IMG/VR virus record: IMGVR_UViG_3300037452_000283
Location: 1-30,196 of that record
Reading direction: 5' to 3' (one strand)
Length of the DNA: 30,196 bases
Origin: a virus
This document shows, piece by piece, positions 19,131 through 26,442 of the stretch. The translations under genes were made by a program, and so were the position numbers. Numbering within the stretch: the first letter of the stretch is position 1; each line of letters starts with the position of its first letter. Under the pieces are notes generated by a model. It was not told where the DNA came from and did no database searches. It saw only the letters and a program-made list of their open reading frames with translations.

Positions 19131-19922
19131 ATGACGATGCACCAGATGGTGGTCTCGCGCCCCGTCGCGCGGAGAGGGTTCCTACGCGGCCGGCACATGG
19201 GCGCCTACCCGATGATGCGCGGGATGGGACAGGGGTTCGACTTCACGAGCCTCTTCAGCCCGACGAGCAGCAGCTCGTCATCGTCCAGCTCGACTGCCGC
19301 GCTCACGACGGCCGGAAACGCGGCCGGTGCGGCGATCGGCGTGCCTGGCGCGGGCTCGATCGCGTCGGGCGTCGTGTCGACGTTGTCGTCCATCTTCGGC
19401 GGGAACCCGGCGACGGGCGCGGATGCGGAACGGCAAGCGCACGTGTATTCGATCTACGAGACCGCGATGACGTCTCCGGGCTCCGCGGCCTCGGTCGATG
19501 CGGTGATCGAGCTCTACACGATGGCCGGCAATCTTTTCGACCCGGTCAACAACGTTCAGCAGAACAACCCGCAAGCGACAAGGACGTACAGCCAGCAAGC
19601 CTTGCAGATGTTGGCGACGCAGGGCTGGCAAAACGTGAATAGCTTGAAGCCCTCGTATACGGGTGTAGCCGCATCGGGCGTCGTGTACGGGACGGACCCG
19701 ACGACGGGCCAGGCGGTGATCGTCGGGCAGAACCCGATCGCGCCGGCGGGACTCTCGGGGCTTTTCTCGTCTCCCTTGTTCCTGCCCGCGGTGCTGATCG
19801 GCGGATTCTTCCTGCTGCGAGGCTCCAAGGCGTCGGCAAGTGCCACCGTGCATCACACGACCTCGAGTAACCCGCGGCGGCGTCGTCGGCACAACCGGAA
19901 ACGCCGGAGAGCCACGCGATGA
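19131..19922 (+). CDS. Putative virion membrane protein with Arg-rich tail
   Basis: A 263-residue protein. The N-terminus is basic with GAYPMMRGMGQGFDF at about 24-38, then a run of Ser, a Gly/Ala-rich segment, a helical domain (VYSIYETAMTSPGSAASVDA), one transmembrane helix (LFLPAVLIGGFFLLRG, about 217-232) and a tail of about 18 residues nearly all Arg, Lys, His and Asn (RRRRRHNRKRRRATR). By the positive-inside logic the tail would face DNA. It looks paralogous in layout to the next gene, which starts in an ATGA overlap. I infer an internal-membrane, DNA-contacting virion protein; no named family. Confidence 0.75.
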   Translation: MTMHQMVVSRPVARRGFLRGRHMGAYPMMRGMGQGFDFTSLFSPTSSSSSSSSSTAALTTAGNAAGAAIGVPGAGSIASGVVSTLSSIFGGNPATGADAERQAHVYSIYETAMTSPGSAASVDAVIELYTMAGNLFDPVNNVQQNNPQATRTYSQQALQMLATQGWQNVNSLKPSYTGVAASGVVYGTDPTTGQAVIVGQNPIAPAGLSGLFSSPLFLPAVLIGGFFLLRGSKASASATVHHTTSSNPRRRRRHNRKRRRATR

Positions 19923-20425
19923 CGATGGTGGCGCCGTACACGCAGGGCGCGCTTTCGGGATTCGGGCGTCGACGCAAGGCCATGATGCGCGCGTACCCGA
20001 GATTCATGGGACAAAATCCATTCACTGGCCTCATTAATTGGGCAGAGAATGTTGCGGGCGGGTTACCGAGCAACGCGCCGGAAGCCGGCGGCGGCTACGT
20101 CGTCACTGGCACGAATGGGGATGGCTCGACGAACATCAACTACACCGATTCTAGTGGTAATCAGGGATCACTGACGGTGCCAGCCGGTGTAGATCCAGCC
20201 ACCTATATCGCGACGCAGACGGGCGCCGGTACGACCCCTCCCATCATCCCGCCGGGCATCGTGCCCAGCGTCCCGTCGTGGGTCTACTGGGCGGTGGGTG
20301 GCGTACTCGTGCTCGTGCTCCTCGGGTATTCGGGCGTGGGCAAGCTGATCCCCGCATCGCGGCCGTCCGTCGCGACGAACTATCGCCGTCGTCATAACCG
20401 CCGGCGTAACCGGTCGAGGCGCTGA
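19919..20425 (+). CDS. Putative virion membrane protein with Arg-rich tail
   Basis: A 168-residue protein with the same order of parts as its upstream neighbour: start MTM, Arg cluster (GFGRRRKAMMRAYPRFMGQN), a small beta-rich domain (YVVTGTNGDGSTNINYTDSS), a transmembrane helix (SWVYWAVGGVLVLVLLGYSG) and a final Arg/Asn-rich tail (YRRRHNRRRNRSRR). The shared RAYP/MGQ motif argues for common descent or a common assembly signal. Probably in the same membrane layer. ATGA overlap at the start. Confidence 0.75.
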   Translation: MTMVAPYTQGALSGFGRRRKAMMRAYPRFMGQNPFTGLINWAENVAGGLPSNAPEAGGGYVVTGTNGDGSTNINYTDSSGNQGSLTVPAGVDPATYIATQTGAGTTPPIIPPGIVPSVPSWVYWAVGGVLVLVLLGYSGVGKLIPASRPSVATNYRRRHNRRRNRSRR

Positions 20426-20428
20426 CGT

Positions 20429-20728
20429 GTGCGCTCCCGCTCAGCAGCTCGTCCAGTGCGCGTGCGAAACCCGGCGCTCGTCGTCGTCGGCAATCCCCCA
20501 CGCGGCAAGGGCATCATCATCTCCCACAACGTCCAAGCCGTCCTCTATCTCCGAGATGATGATGGCGTGCCCTACGTCCACGCCTTCGGCTACGGCGAGC
20601 ACGAAGAACCGCCCGAGCCGAAAGAACGAGGGGACACGCTGATGCTCCGCGGACTGAAAGACGACACGGGCGTCGAAGCCGTGCTCTTGTCGGATGGATC
20701 CATCCTCTTGCGTGGACCGGTCCGGTGA
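20429..20728 (+). CDS. Hypothetical protein sharing an NPALVV motif with the next gene
   Basis: A 99-residue protein with a basic start (MRSRSAARPVRVRNP) that leads into NPALVVVGNPPRGK. The nearly identical motif NPALVVFGNRPRK recurs at the start of the next protein. The rest is a beta-rich, acidic domain (AVLYLRDDDGVPYVHAFGYG, VEAVLLSDGSILLRG). GTG start at 20429, one base before the next gene's ATG at its end. I infer a virion or core component because of the shared motif; function unknown. Confidence 0.65.
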   Translation: MRSRSAARPVRVRNPALVVVGNPPRGKGIIISHNVQAVLYLRDDDGVPYVHAFGYGEHEEPPEPKERGDTLMLRGLKDDTGVEAVLLSDGSILLRGPVR

Positions 20729-20729
20729 C

Positions 20730-21725
20730 ATGGCCTCTCGCGTCCCGCTCTGGCTCACCGATGAGACCGGCCGCTCCTGGGTCAATAACCCCGCGCTCGT
20801 CGTCTTCGGCAATCGTCCGCGAAAGTCCCGTTCACCTTCCCGCCGGAACTCTCTAATGGCCAAACGTCGCCGCAAAAGGAACAAGCTCCACGGCGCCGCG
20901 CTCGCCGCCCACCAGCGGAAGGCGAACCGTGGCAAGCGCCGTCGCACCAACCGCCGCCGCGCCCACGCGCGGACATCTGCGCGCACCGCGCCCGCGCGCC
21001 GCTCGAATCGTCGTCGCGCGCACACCCGTCGTCGCACGAACGTCTCTCACTCCCGCCGGAGGGTTTCCGTGGCTACCCGTCGCCGCCGTCGTTCCAACTC
21101 GCATCACGCAACGCACAAGCGGCGCCGTCGCCACAATGCGTCGTCGCACCGCCGGGTGCATGCTCGGACCCGTCGCCGGAACGCCTATCCGGTCGCCTTG
21201 AACCGGAAGCGCCGCCACAACCGTCGTCGCCGTCGGAACCCGGATTTCATGGGGATGGGCAAGGGGATCGTCAAGGACGTGACGTCGACGGTCATGAACG
21301 GCGCCGTGGACTCGCTCTTCGGTGCCGGCGGGTGGCTCGCCGCCCAGGCAGGCAGCTCGCTCATCCCGATCACCGACAGCTCGACCACCGAGATCTTGGG
21401 GCTGATGCCGATCGACACGCTGAAGCGGCTCGGTACGAGCGTCTTGCTCGGTGTCGTCGCCAAGAAGATGCGCGTCTCGGATGTGCACGCCCGCATGCTC
21501 GTGATGGGCGGGTTCCTGAACACCGTGCTGTCGGTCGTCGAGAGCTTGATCCCGACGTCGCTCGCGGGGAACTTGGGCCTCTATCCCGGCGCGCCGCAGA
21601 TGGCGGGCATGGGTGACGCCTTCGTCGCCTCAGGGTTCTTCCCACCGCTCCCCGGCGGCACGCACGGCGACTATCACGGCGATCCGGCGTTCATGGGCGC
21701 CTACTACCAGGGCGGCGGGCACTAG
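20730..21725 (+). CDS. Protamine-like Arg-rich protein fused to hydrophobic domain
   Basis: A 331-residue protein. Residues 29-170 are extremely basic (clusters such as AKRRRKRNKLHG, RRRTNRRRAHARTSARTA, NRKRRHNRRRRRNP), like a protamine or viral core protein that condenses DNA. Residues 171-331 are hydrophobic and Gly-rich (VTSTVMNGAVDSLFGAGGWL, LKRLGTSVLLGVVAKKM, VVESLIPTSLAGNLGLYPGA), suggesting membrane or capsid association. An internal ATG at 20856 (MAKRRRKR) could give a shorter form, but the N-terminal NPALVV motif shared with the upstream gene favours 20730. I infer a protein tethering genome to membrane or shell. Confidence 0.75.
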   Translation: MASRVPLWLTDETGRSWVNNPALVVFGNRPRKSRSPSRRNSLMAKRRRKRNKLHGAALAAHQRKANRGKRRRTNRRRAHARTSARTAPARRSNRRRAHTRRRTNVSHSRRRVSVATRRRRRSNSHHATHKRRRRHNASSHRRVHARTRRRNAYPVALNRKRRHNRRRRRNPDFMGMGKGIVKDVTSTVMNGAVDSLFGAGGWLAAQAGSSLIPITDSSTTEILGLMPIDTLKRLGTSVLLGVVAKKMRVSDVHARMLVMGGFLNTVLSVVESLIPTSLAGNLGLYPGAPQMAGMGDAFVASGFFPPLPGGTHGDYHGDPAFMGAYYQGGGH

Positions 21726-21783
21726 GCCCGGCCTGACATCAATCGGATACTGACTCCCTCTCTCACTCAGACTCTCGCCTCCT

Positions 21784-22428
21784 ATGTCACTCCGCATCGT
21801 TGTTCAGGCCCTGCCGCAGGCCGTCCTGGTCGGAAGATCAACCCCACTTTTTAGTGCACAAGGAGAAACTATTCCGTGGGTATTCTACGATACCCAGTCG
21901 TACGCCGCGGCCGGAACGGTCTCCAACCTCAACTATTTCCAGACGGTGCAGAGCGACAAGACGCTCGGCAATCTGGACCAGGGCGGCCAGCTCCCGGCCG
22001 GGTTCTTCCACCAGATCAACAGCTTCCAGTTCGATCCGCTGTCGCTCCCGGCCATCGCGGCCGCAGGTGCGGCGGGCACGACGCTGGCCGGCCCGGCGCA
22101 GGATCTGGCCATCCTCTTCTCGACGGCCCGTGCGCTGTTTCAGTTCACGATCTCGAGCAAGCTGTACGTGCAGGTCCCGCTCACGTATCTCCACGCCTCG
22201 GGGTATCCCGTGGCGGTGCTGTCGGGTGCGTTCACGGCCGCCACGCAGGCCCAGTTCGTGGGCAACAGCTTCCCGGATGGGGATTACTACATCGGGAACA
22301 ACATCATCATCCCGCCCCAGCAGGCGTTCCTGGCGAGCATCATCTTCGCCGGCGCGCCGAACGCGATCAACGCAGCTACCAACCTGCGTATCGGCATGCC
22401 GGGCGCGCTGACCCGCCGCGTGTTGTAA
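21784..22428 (+). CDS. Putative major capsid protein, jelly-roll-like
   Basis: A 214-residue protein, strongly beta-patterned with few charges. Strand-like stretches include LRIVVQALPQAVLVG, ALFQFTISSKLYVQVPLTYL and YYIGNNIIIPPQQAFLASII. GNLDQGGQLPAGFFHQINSF resembles a motif I associate with small jelly-roll capsid proteins of uncultured viruses, but I cannot confirm it by search. Size fits single-jelly-roll capsomers such as those of P23-77 and SH1. A 58-nt pyrimidine-rich leader without Shine-Dalgarno precedes ATG 21784, and a strong hairpin follows the stop, both consistent with a specially regulated, highly expressed gene. Confidence 0.5.
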   Translation: MSLRIVVQALPQAVLVGRSTPLFSAQGETIPWVFYDTQSYAAAGTVSNLNYFQTVQSDKTLGNLDQGGQLPAGFFHQINSFQFDPLSLPAIAAAGAAGTTLAGPAQDLAILFSTARALFQFTISSKLYVQVPLTYLHASGYPVAVLSGAFTAATQAQFVGNSFPDGDYYIGNNIIIPPQQAFLASIIFAGAPNAINAATNLRIGMPGALTRRVL

Positions 22429-22442
22429 TCGCGGGTGCAGGA

Positions 22443-22480
22443 CACGACGTGCACGGGCCCGAAGTCTCGTGCACGTCGTG
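22443..22480. promoter_or_regulatory. 13-bp perfect hairpin after the putative capsid gene
   Basis: CACGACGTGCACG (22443-22455) pairs exactly with CGTGCACGTCGTG (22468-22480) around a 12-nt loop. The loop and the 3' flank carry further complementary GGCCC/GAAGTC and GACTTCGGCC runs, allowing alternative folds. No T-tract follows, so it may be an RNA stabiliser, processing site or partial terminator between capsid genes. Confidence 0.65.
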
Positions 22481-22572
22481 GTAGGGGCCCGACTTCGGCC
22501 AGTTGTATGTGTTTTTCACATAGTCTCGCCATTCGCTTTCGTCTTTCTCTCGCGCTCTGGGCGCTGACCACT

Positions 22573-23181
22573 ATGCCGCAAGCCCCTGCTACTGGGATGT
22601 CGATCCCGCAGACCATCTCGGACTTGCTGCTGCCCGGGAACCCGTTCTTGGGCACGCTCCCGCGCAAGTATTGGTTCTGCCTGAAGAAAGCCTTCGCCTA
22701 CGGGTTCGATGCGCTGCCGCTGGCGGCCGGGGCCTCGAGCGTCCAGTTCTCGATCACGATCGACTCGGACTCGGACTTCGTCTTCATGTTGCCGACGATG
22801 ATCGTGACCGACACGACGAACCTGATCCAGAAGTCGTTCGCGCCGGCGACCGTCAACGTGAGCTCGTCCTTGAACAATCAGTTCATGTTCCAGACGGCGC
22901 GGCACGTGATGACGTTCGCGTCGATCCCCACGGTGATCGTGCCGCAGTACTTGCCGATGGCGTACATCTACCCGAAGGGGACGGTCCTCAACACCGTGCT
23001 CTCGAATCTGGACACGGTGAACGCCTACAACTACCGGTTCACCTACTGGGGGTTCAAGGCGTACACGCAGGTCCCGGCCGACTCGGGGAACGGCGACGGA
23101 TCGGGAAGCCCGAGCGACGGTTCCTCGGGGATGAGTGCCTATCCCATGATGAGGGCCTATCCGGCCTACGGGCGCCGCTAG
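22573..23181 (+). CDS. Putative second capsid or vertex protein, beta-rich
   Basis: A 202-residue protein with beta-sandwich-like patterning: SVQFSITIDSDSDFVFMLPT, HVMTFASIPTVIVPQYLPM and YNYRFTYWGFKAYTQVP. The DSDSDF turn after the first strand recalls small virion proteins of tailless viruses. The C-terminus has a Gly/Ser linker and ends in SAYPMMRAYPAYGRR, the same AYPMMR motif as the membrane protein at 19131. The frame is open upstream to 22435 but that part overlaps the hairpin; ATG 22573 is preferred. Two adjacent capsid-like genes match the two-capsomer design of sphaerolipovirus-type shells, though the fold is unproven. Confidence 0.5.
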   Translation: MPQAPATGMSIPQTISDLLLPGNPFLGTLPRKYWFCLKKAFAYGFDALPLAAGASSVQFSITIDSDSDFVFMLPTMIVTDTTNLIQKSFAPATVNVSSSLNNQFMFQTARHVMTFASIPTVIVPQYLPMAYIYPKGTVLNTVLSNLDTVNAYNYRFTYWGFKAYTQVPADSGNGDGSGSPSDGSSGMSAYPMMRAYPAYGRR

Positions 23182-23185
23182 TCCC

Positions 23186-23278
23186 GTGACGCGACGCATG
23201 CGCGCGCTCTACGTCGCCCGCTCGGTGCGGGACACGCTCTGGGAGTTGGCGATCACCGTCGTCTGCCTCGGGGTCTAA
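23186..23278 (+). CDS. Possible 30-residue peptide
   Basis: A GTG-started frame (MTRRMRALYVARSVRD then TLWELAITVVCLGV) fills the gap between two virion genes. It is basic at the start and hydrophobic at the end, like a very small membrane peptide. No ribosome site is seen; the codon use matches neighbours. Only weak support. Confidence 0.35.
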   Translation: MTRRMRALYVARSVRDTLWELAITVVCLGV

Positions 23279-23283
23279 GTCTC

Positions 23284-23979
23284 GTGGCCTTTCAGCGGAC
23301 GAGCGGATTGATCCGGCGGTTGAACCGCTCGGCGATGGCACCGCCGCAGCATCAGCGCTTCGTGCCGCCGCAGTCTATGCCGAACAACGGCGCGGCGGCC
23401 GACCCGTCCGCGTACTTGGACGAGATGATGTACCACGCCACGGCCGATGGCGTGTCGGCACCGTACGATCCGGGGAACCCCGGCGGGCCACCGAACGCGA
23501 TCCCAGCCGTCCAAGTCCACCCGGTCTGGGAGTTCCCGCCCAGCAATGCGTTTCAGTTCTACCTGAACGTCACGAGCACGCAGTCAGCGATCGGGGCGGG
23601 GACGCAGTTGCCGGCGATCATCGGTGCGCAGCTCTTGCTGCCCGAGCTCGTGTACGTGCCGCCCCCGAACATGTTCACGGTGTTGCGCCTGGCGTCCATC
23701 TTCATCGACAACCCGACGCAGGCCGAGAACGTGAGCTACATCATCCGGATCAACCAGGCGCCGGTCTCCGGGTTCACGTTTAAATTCTTCCCCCGGATTG
23801 CCGCCAACGAGTCGACTGATTTCGAGTTCGTCTTACGCGACATCCCGCAAGGCGCCCAGGTCGACATGTTGATTCAGAACAATGCGAACACGGGCCCATG
23901 GACGGTGGGGGGCGCCTTGTCGGGATGGAGTTACTTGAAGTCGGACGAGATCGCGCTCTACGGGAACGTGCGGGTGTAG
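23284..23979 (+). CDS. Putative virion protein, beta-rich
   Basis: A 231-residue protein. The first 75 residues are basic and Pro/Gln-rich (TSGLIRRLNRSAMAPPQHQR). The rest is beta-patterned (AFQFYLNVTSTQSAIGAG, MFTVLRLASIFIDNP, VSYIIRINQAPVSGFTFKFF, ESTDFEFVLRDIPQGAQVDM), suggesting another beta sandwich with an extended arm. It is the third capsid-like gene in a row and may be a vertex, spike or minor capsid protein. GTG start; function inferred from position. Confidence 0.55.
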   Translation: MAFQRTSGLIRRLNRSAMAPPQHQRFVPPQSMPNNGAAADPSAYLDEMMYHATADGVSAPYDPGNPGGPPNAIPAVQVHPVWEFPPSNAFQFYLNVTSTQSAIGAGTQLPAIIGAQLLLPELVYVPPPNMFTVLRLASIFIDNPTQAENVSYIIRINQAPVSGFTFKFFPRIAANESTDFEFVLRDIPQGAQVDMLIQNNANTGPWTVGGALSGWSYLKSDEIALYGNVRV

Positions 23980-23980
23980 C

Positions 23981-24178
23981 GTGGATTATCTCGTGGTCGT
24001 GTCGAGTCGCGCCGGGGAGATGCGGGCCGTGGCGGTCGATACGCCGGAGCATGCCGAAGATGCCGCGCTTGCCATGATGAACGACTGGCTGGATGCGGGA
24101 CCGTGGCCCGCTCGACTGGAAAGGTCGATGAAGATCCTCTCGCGTGTCGAGGGCGGTACCGTCTACCGCGAGGGCTAG
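23981..24178 (+). CDS. Hypothetical small protein
   Basis: A 65-residue protein in a strand-helix-strand layout (DYLVVVSSRAGEMRAVAVDT, EDAALAMMNDWLDAG). It sits between a virion gene and the fibre gene with no gap on either side. Role unknown; possibly a fibre assembly factor. Confidence 0.6.
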   Translation: MDYLVVVSSRAGEMRAVAVDTPEHAEDAALAMMNDWLDAGPWPARLERSMKILSRVEGGTVYREG

Positions 24179-25480
24179 ATGGCCTTCGGCACCCAGTCGG
24201 TCATCATCTCGAACGGGATCCAGGCCGGGCCGAGCTTCACGCTCGCGCAAGGACTCTTTGTCTCCGTCGTCTCGCCGGCGACCGCAAGCAGCTCCGCATC
24301 GCTTAGACTGACCGCTGGGCCCCCAGACCAGATCGAGATCGGCCCGAGCACGACCCCACACGCGACCGTCATCGGGTTCGGTGCCACGGTCCCTGTCGGC
24401 GGCGCTGGGAATCAGGTCGTCATCGGCACCGCGGCAACAACGGCCGACACGCAAGACGATGTCGTCATCGGACACGGAGCCGCGACTGGTGCCGTCAATG
24501 CGGGGAACGGATCAGTCGCGGTCGGTGTCTCGGCGACGGTCGGCGGCGCAGGCTCGAACGCAGGCGGTGGCGTCGCGATCGGGAACGCGGCCTTGGCGAA
24601 CAACGGCGTCGCGATCGGGCAGGGCGCTACATGCTTGACCGGCCAGGTCGCGGTCGGATTCGGCGCCGTAGCCGTCACGTTCGGGATCGCCGTCGGCGGG
24701 TCGGCGACCGCATCGTTCGGTGGCGGACATGGCTTGGGCTCGATCGCCATCGGCCGGAGCGCGAGTGCATCCGAATCGACCGATATCGCGATCGGCACGG
24801 GGAACGGCGGGACGGCGGGCGGTGGGGGCGGCAACATCGTCCTGGCGTCAGGCGTCGGCGGATCCGGCGCTCAGGGCCACGACTCGATCGTCATCGGCTC
24901 GTCCAGCAACAACGGCGGTGCCGCGTTGCCCGCGTCAGCCACGGCCGCCGGCATCTTCTCGACCGTCATTGGCGGCAATAGCCAAGCGCAGCACTCGGGC
25001 GCGCGGTTGCTCGGCCGAGGCCTCACCTCGACCGCCGCGAATCAAACGCTGATCGGTGGGACGGATGACCCGTGCGCCACGGTCGTGTGGGGGAACGGCG
25101 CGGTCGCCGCAGCTCCGCAGAACGTGGTCGAAGGGGTGACGGGCGGATCGGGGTTGAACGTCGGGGGCGCTTCCTACACGATCGCGGGCGGGATCGCGAC
25201 GGGCAGCGGGACGGGCGGCTCGATCATCTTCCGGACGAGCGTCGTCGCCGGGTCGAGCTCCACGCCGCAAGCGTTGGCAACCGCTCTCACGATCGACAAC
25301 ACGCAGACGGTGACGTTCGCCGTAGCACCGAAGATCACGGCGACAGTAGCGACCGGCGCGGTAACTCTGGGCGCGTTGACGAATGCGCCGGGCACGGCGA
25401 CGGCGGCATCCCCGCCGCAGGCATGGGGGGCCATCTTCATCGGTGCCACGCGCTACGTAATGCCGTTGTGGACGGCGTAA
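24179..25480 (+). CDS. YadA-like head-repeat fibre protein, putative receptor-binding
   Basis: A 433-residue Gly/Ala/Ser/Val-rich protein. From about residue 80 to 240 it carries repeats of the type VAIGxxAxA with 14-20 residue spacing (SVAVGVSATV, VAIGNAALANNGVAIGQGAT, SIAIGRSASASESTDIAIGT). This is the hallmark of the left-handed beta-roll heads of trimeric autotransporter adhesins (YadA family). No anchor domain is present, as expected for a virus fibre. The C-terminal 150 residues are also beta-rich and may trimerise. I infer a trimeric host-binding spike. ATG directly follows the upstream stop. Confidence 0.75.
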   Translation: MAFGTQSVIISNGIQAGPSFTLAQGLFVSVVSPATASSSASLRLTAGPPDQIEIGPSTTPHATVIGFGATVPVGGAGNQVVIGTAATTADTQDDVVIGHGAATGAVNAGNGSVAVGVSATVGGAGSNAGGGVAIGNAALANNGVAIGQGATCLTGQVAVGFGAVAVTFGIAVGGSATASFGGGHGLGSIAIGRSASASESTDIAIGTGNGGTAGGGGGNIVLASGVGGSGAQGHDSIVIGSSSNNGGAALPASATAAGIFSTVIGGNSQAQHSGARLLGRGLTSTAANQTLIGGTDDPCATVVWGNGAVAAAPQNVVEGVTGGSGLNVGGASYTIAGGIATGSGTGGSIIFRTSVVAGSSSTPQALATALTIDNTQTVTFAVAPKITATVATGAVTLGALTNAPGTATAASPPQAWGAIFIGATRYVMPLWTA

Positions 25481-25508
25481 CTCGTCTAGTGCGGTAAGTT
25501 CCCCTCTT

Positions 25509-26432
25509 ATGCCCTTCCCCCGTCGCCCCAGGCGGCCACCGCGGTGGGGCTACTTCATGATCCCGCAGCAGCCCTTGCCGGTCGTCATCCCGCGCGAGTC
25601 CTGCGGCAAAGGATCGGGTTCGCAGGCCGGGAATGATCTGGACCAGTTGGCGGCATCGACGACATCGATCACGTGGTCCAATCTTTCGTCGGTTCGCTAC
25701 GGAGTCACGCAAGTCGCCGGCAAGGTCTCGGCGGTCGCCGACGGCCGGACGATCAATCCCGGGTTCGGGGTCACGCAGGCGAACGGCGCCAAGCAACCGA
25801 CGATCTCGGGGTCAGGTCAAAGCCTCGTCATCGCCACGGACGGCGCCGCGACCTGTCTCGTGAGTGCCCTGCAGGCCTCGCTCGACTTAAGCCAGACGTG
25901 CATCGGCATGATGGGTGTGCTGACCCTGGTGGATCCGCCAGCGACACGCAGCACGTTCCACTTCGCGATGTCGATCTCGGTGGCGAGCAATATCCCGGGT
26001 ATGTTCCTGGCCCGCGACTCGCCCGCGATCAACCCGCAAGTGGGCGACGCCTATGTCTACTTCGACAACCAGGCCGGGTCGAACGCCTTCGTCGATCCGA
26101 TCGCCCAGGTGGCGGCCGGCTCTGAGGCGGCGGCCGGCCAGCGCACGCTCTGGGGCAAGCGCACGCTCGTCCTCATGTGGCGCACGGCGGCCAACTACTT
26201 CTGGTGCGTGCCACCGTTGCCAATCGTACAGGTGGCGGCGCCGGCGGCTTCCTCGGCCGGCAACTGCCTCTTCGCGATCGGCACGGATGGGTCGGGAACG
26301 TTGTTCGATGCGAACCAGTACCGCGCGTGGGGGACGTTCACGGCGCCGACCGTGGCCGGACCGAGTGCCGCCGACATCAAGACGATTCTAGGCTGGGCGA
26401 CCGGCAACGAGCTCTGTCTCAATGACCCGTGA
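25509..26432 (+). CDS. Lectin-like (concanavalin/LamG-type) host-contact protein
   Basis: A 307-residue protein. A Pro/Arg-rich N-terminus (RRPRRPPRWGYFM) precedes a segment SSVRYGVTQVAGKVSAVADG, then NGAKQPTISGSGQSLVIATD. This order (linker, ANGAKQPT, then a strand) is typical of concanavalin-like domains in viral and bacterial surface proteins. The C-terminal AADIKTILGWATGNELCL resembles the end of such domains. Four or more Cys may form disulfides. Position between the fibre and an esterase suggests carbohydrate binding at the virion surface. The domain call is by pattern only. Confidence 0.55.
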   Translation: MPFPRRPRRPPRWGYFMIPQQPLPVVIPRESCGKGSGSQAGNDLDQLAASTTSITWSNLSSVRYGVTQVAGKVSAVADGRTINPGFGVTQANGAKQPTISGSGQSLVIATDGAATCLVSALQASLDLSQTCIGMMGVLTLVDPPATRSTFHFAMSISVASNIPGMFLARDSPAINPQVGDAYVYFDNQAGSNAFVDPIAQVAAGSEAAAGQRTLWGKRTLVLMWRTAANYFWCVPPLPIVQVAAPAASSAGNCLFAIGTDGSGTLFDANQYRAWGTFTAPTVAGPSAADIKTILGWATGNELCLNDP

Positions 26433-26442
26433 GCGTTGAGCC

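Noticed and set aside
22435-22572. N-terminal extension of the second capsid-like gene
   Set aside because: The extension would be encoded by the 13-bp hairpin and gives an Arg/Cys-rich leader unlike the rest; ATG 22573 is more likely.
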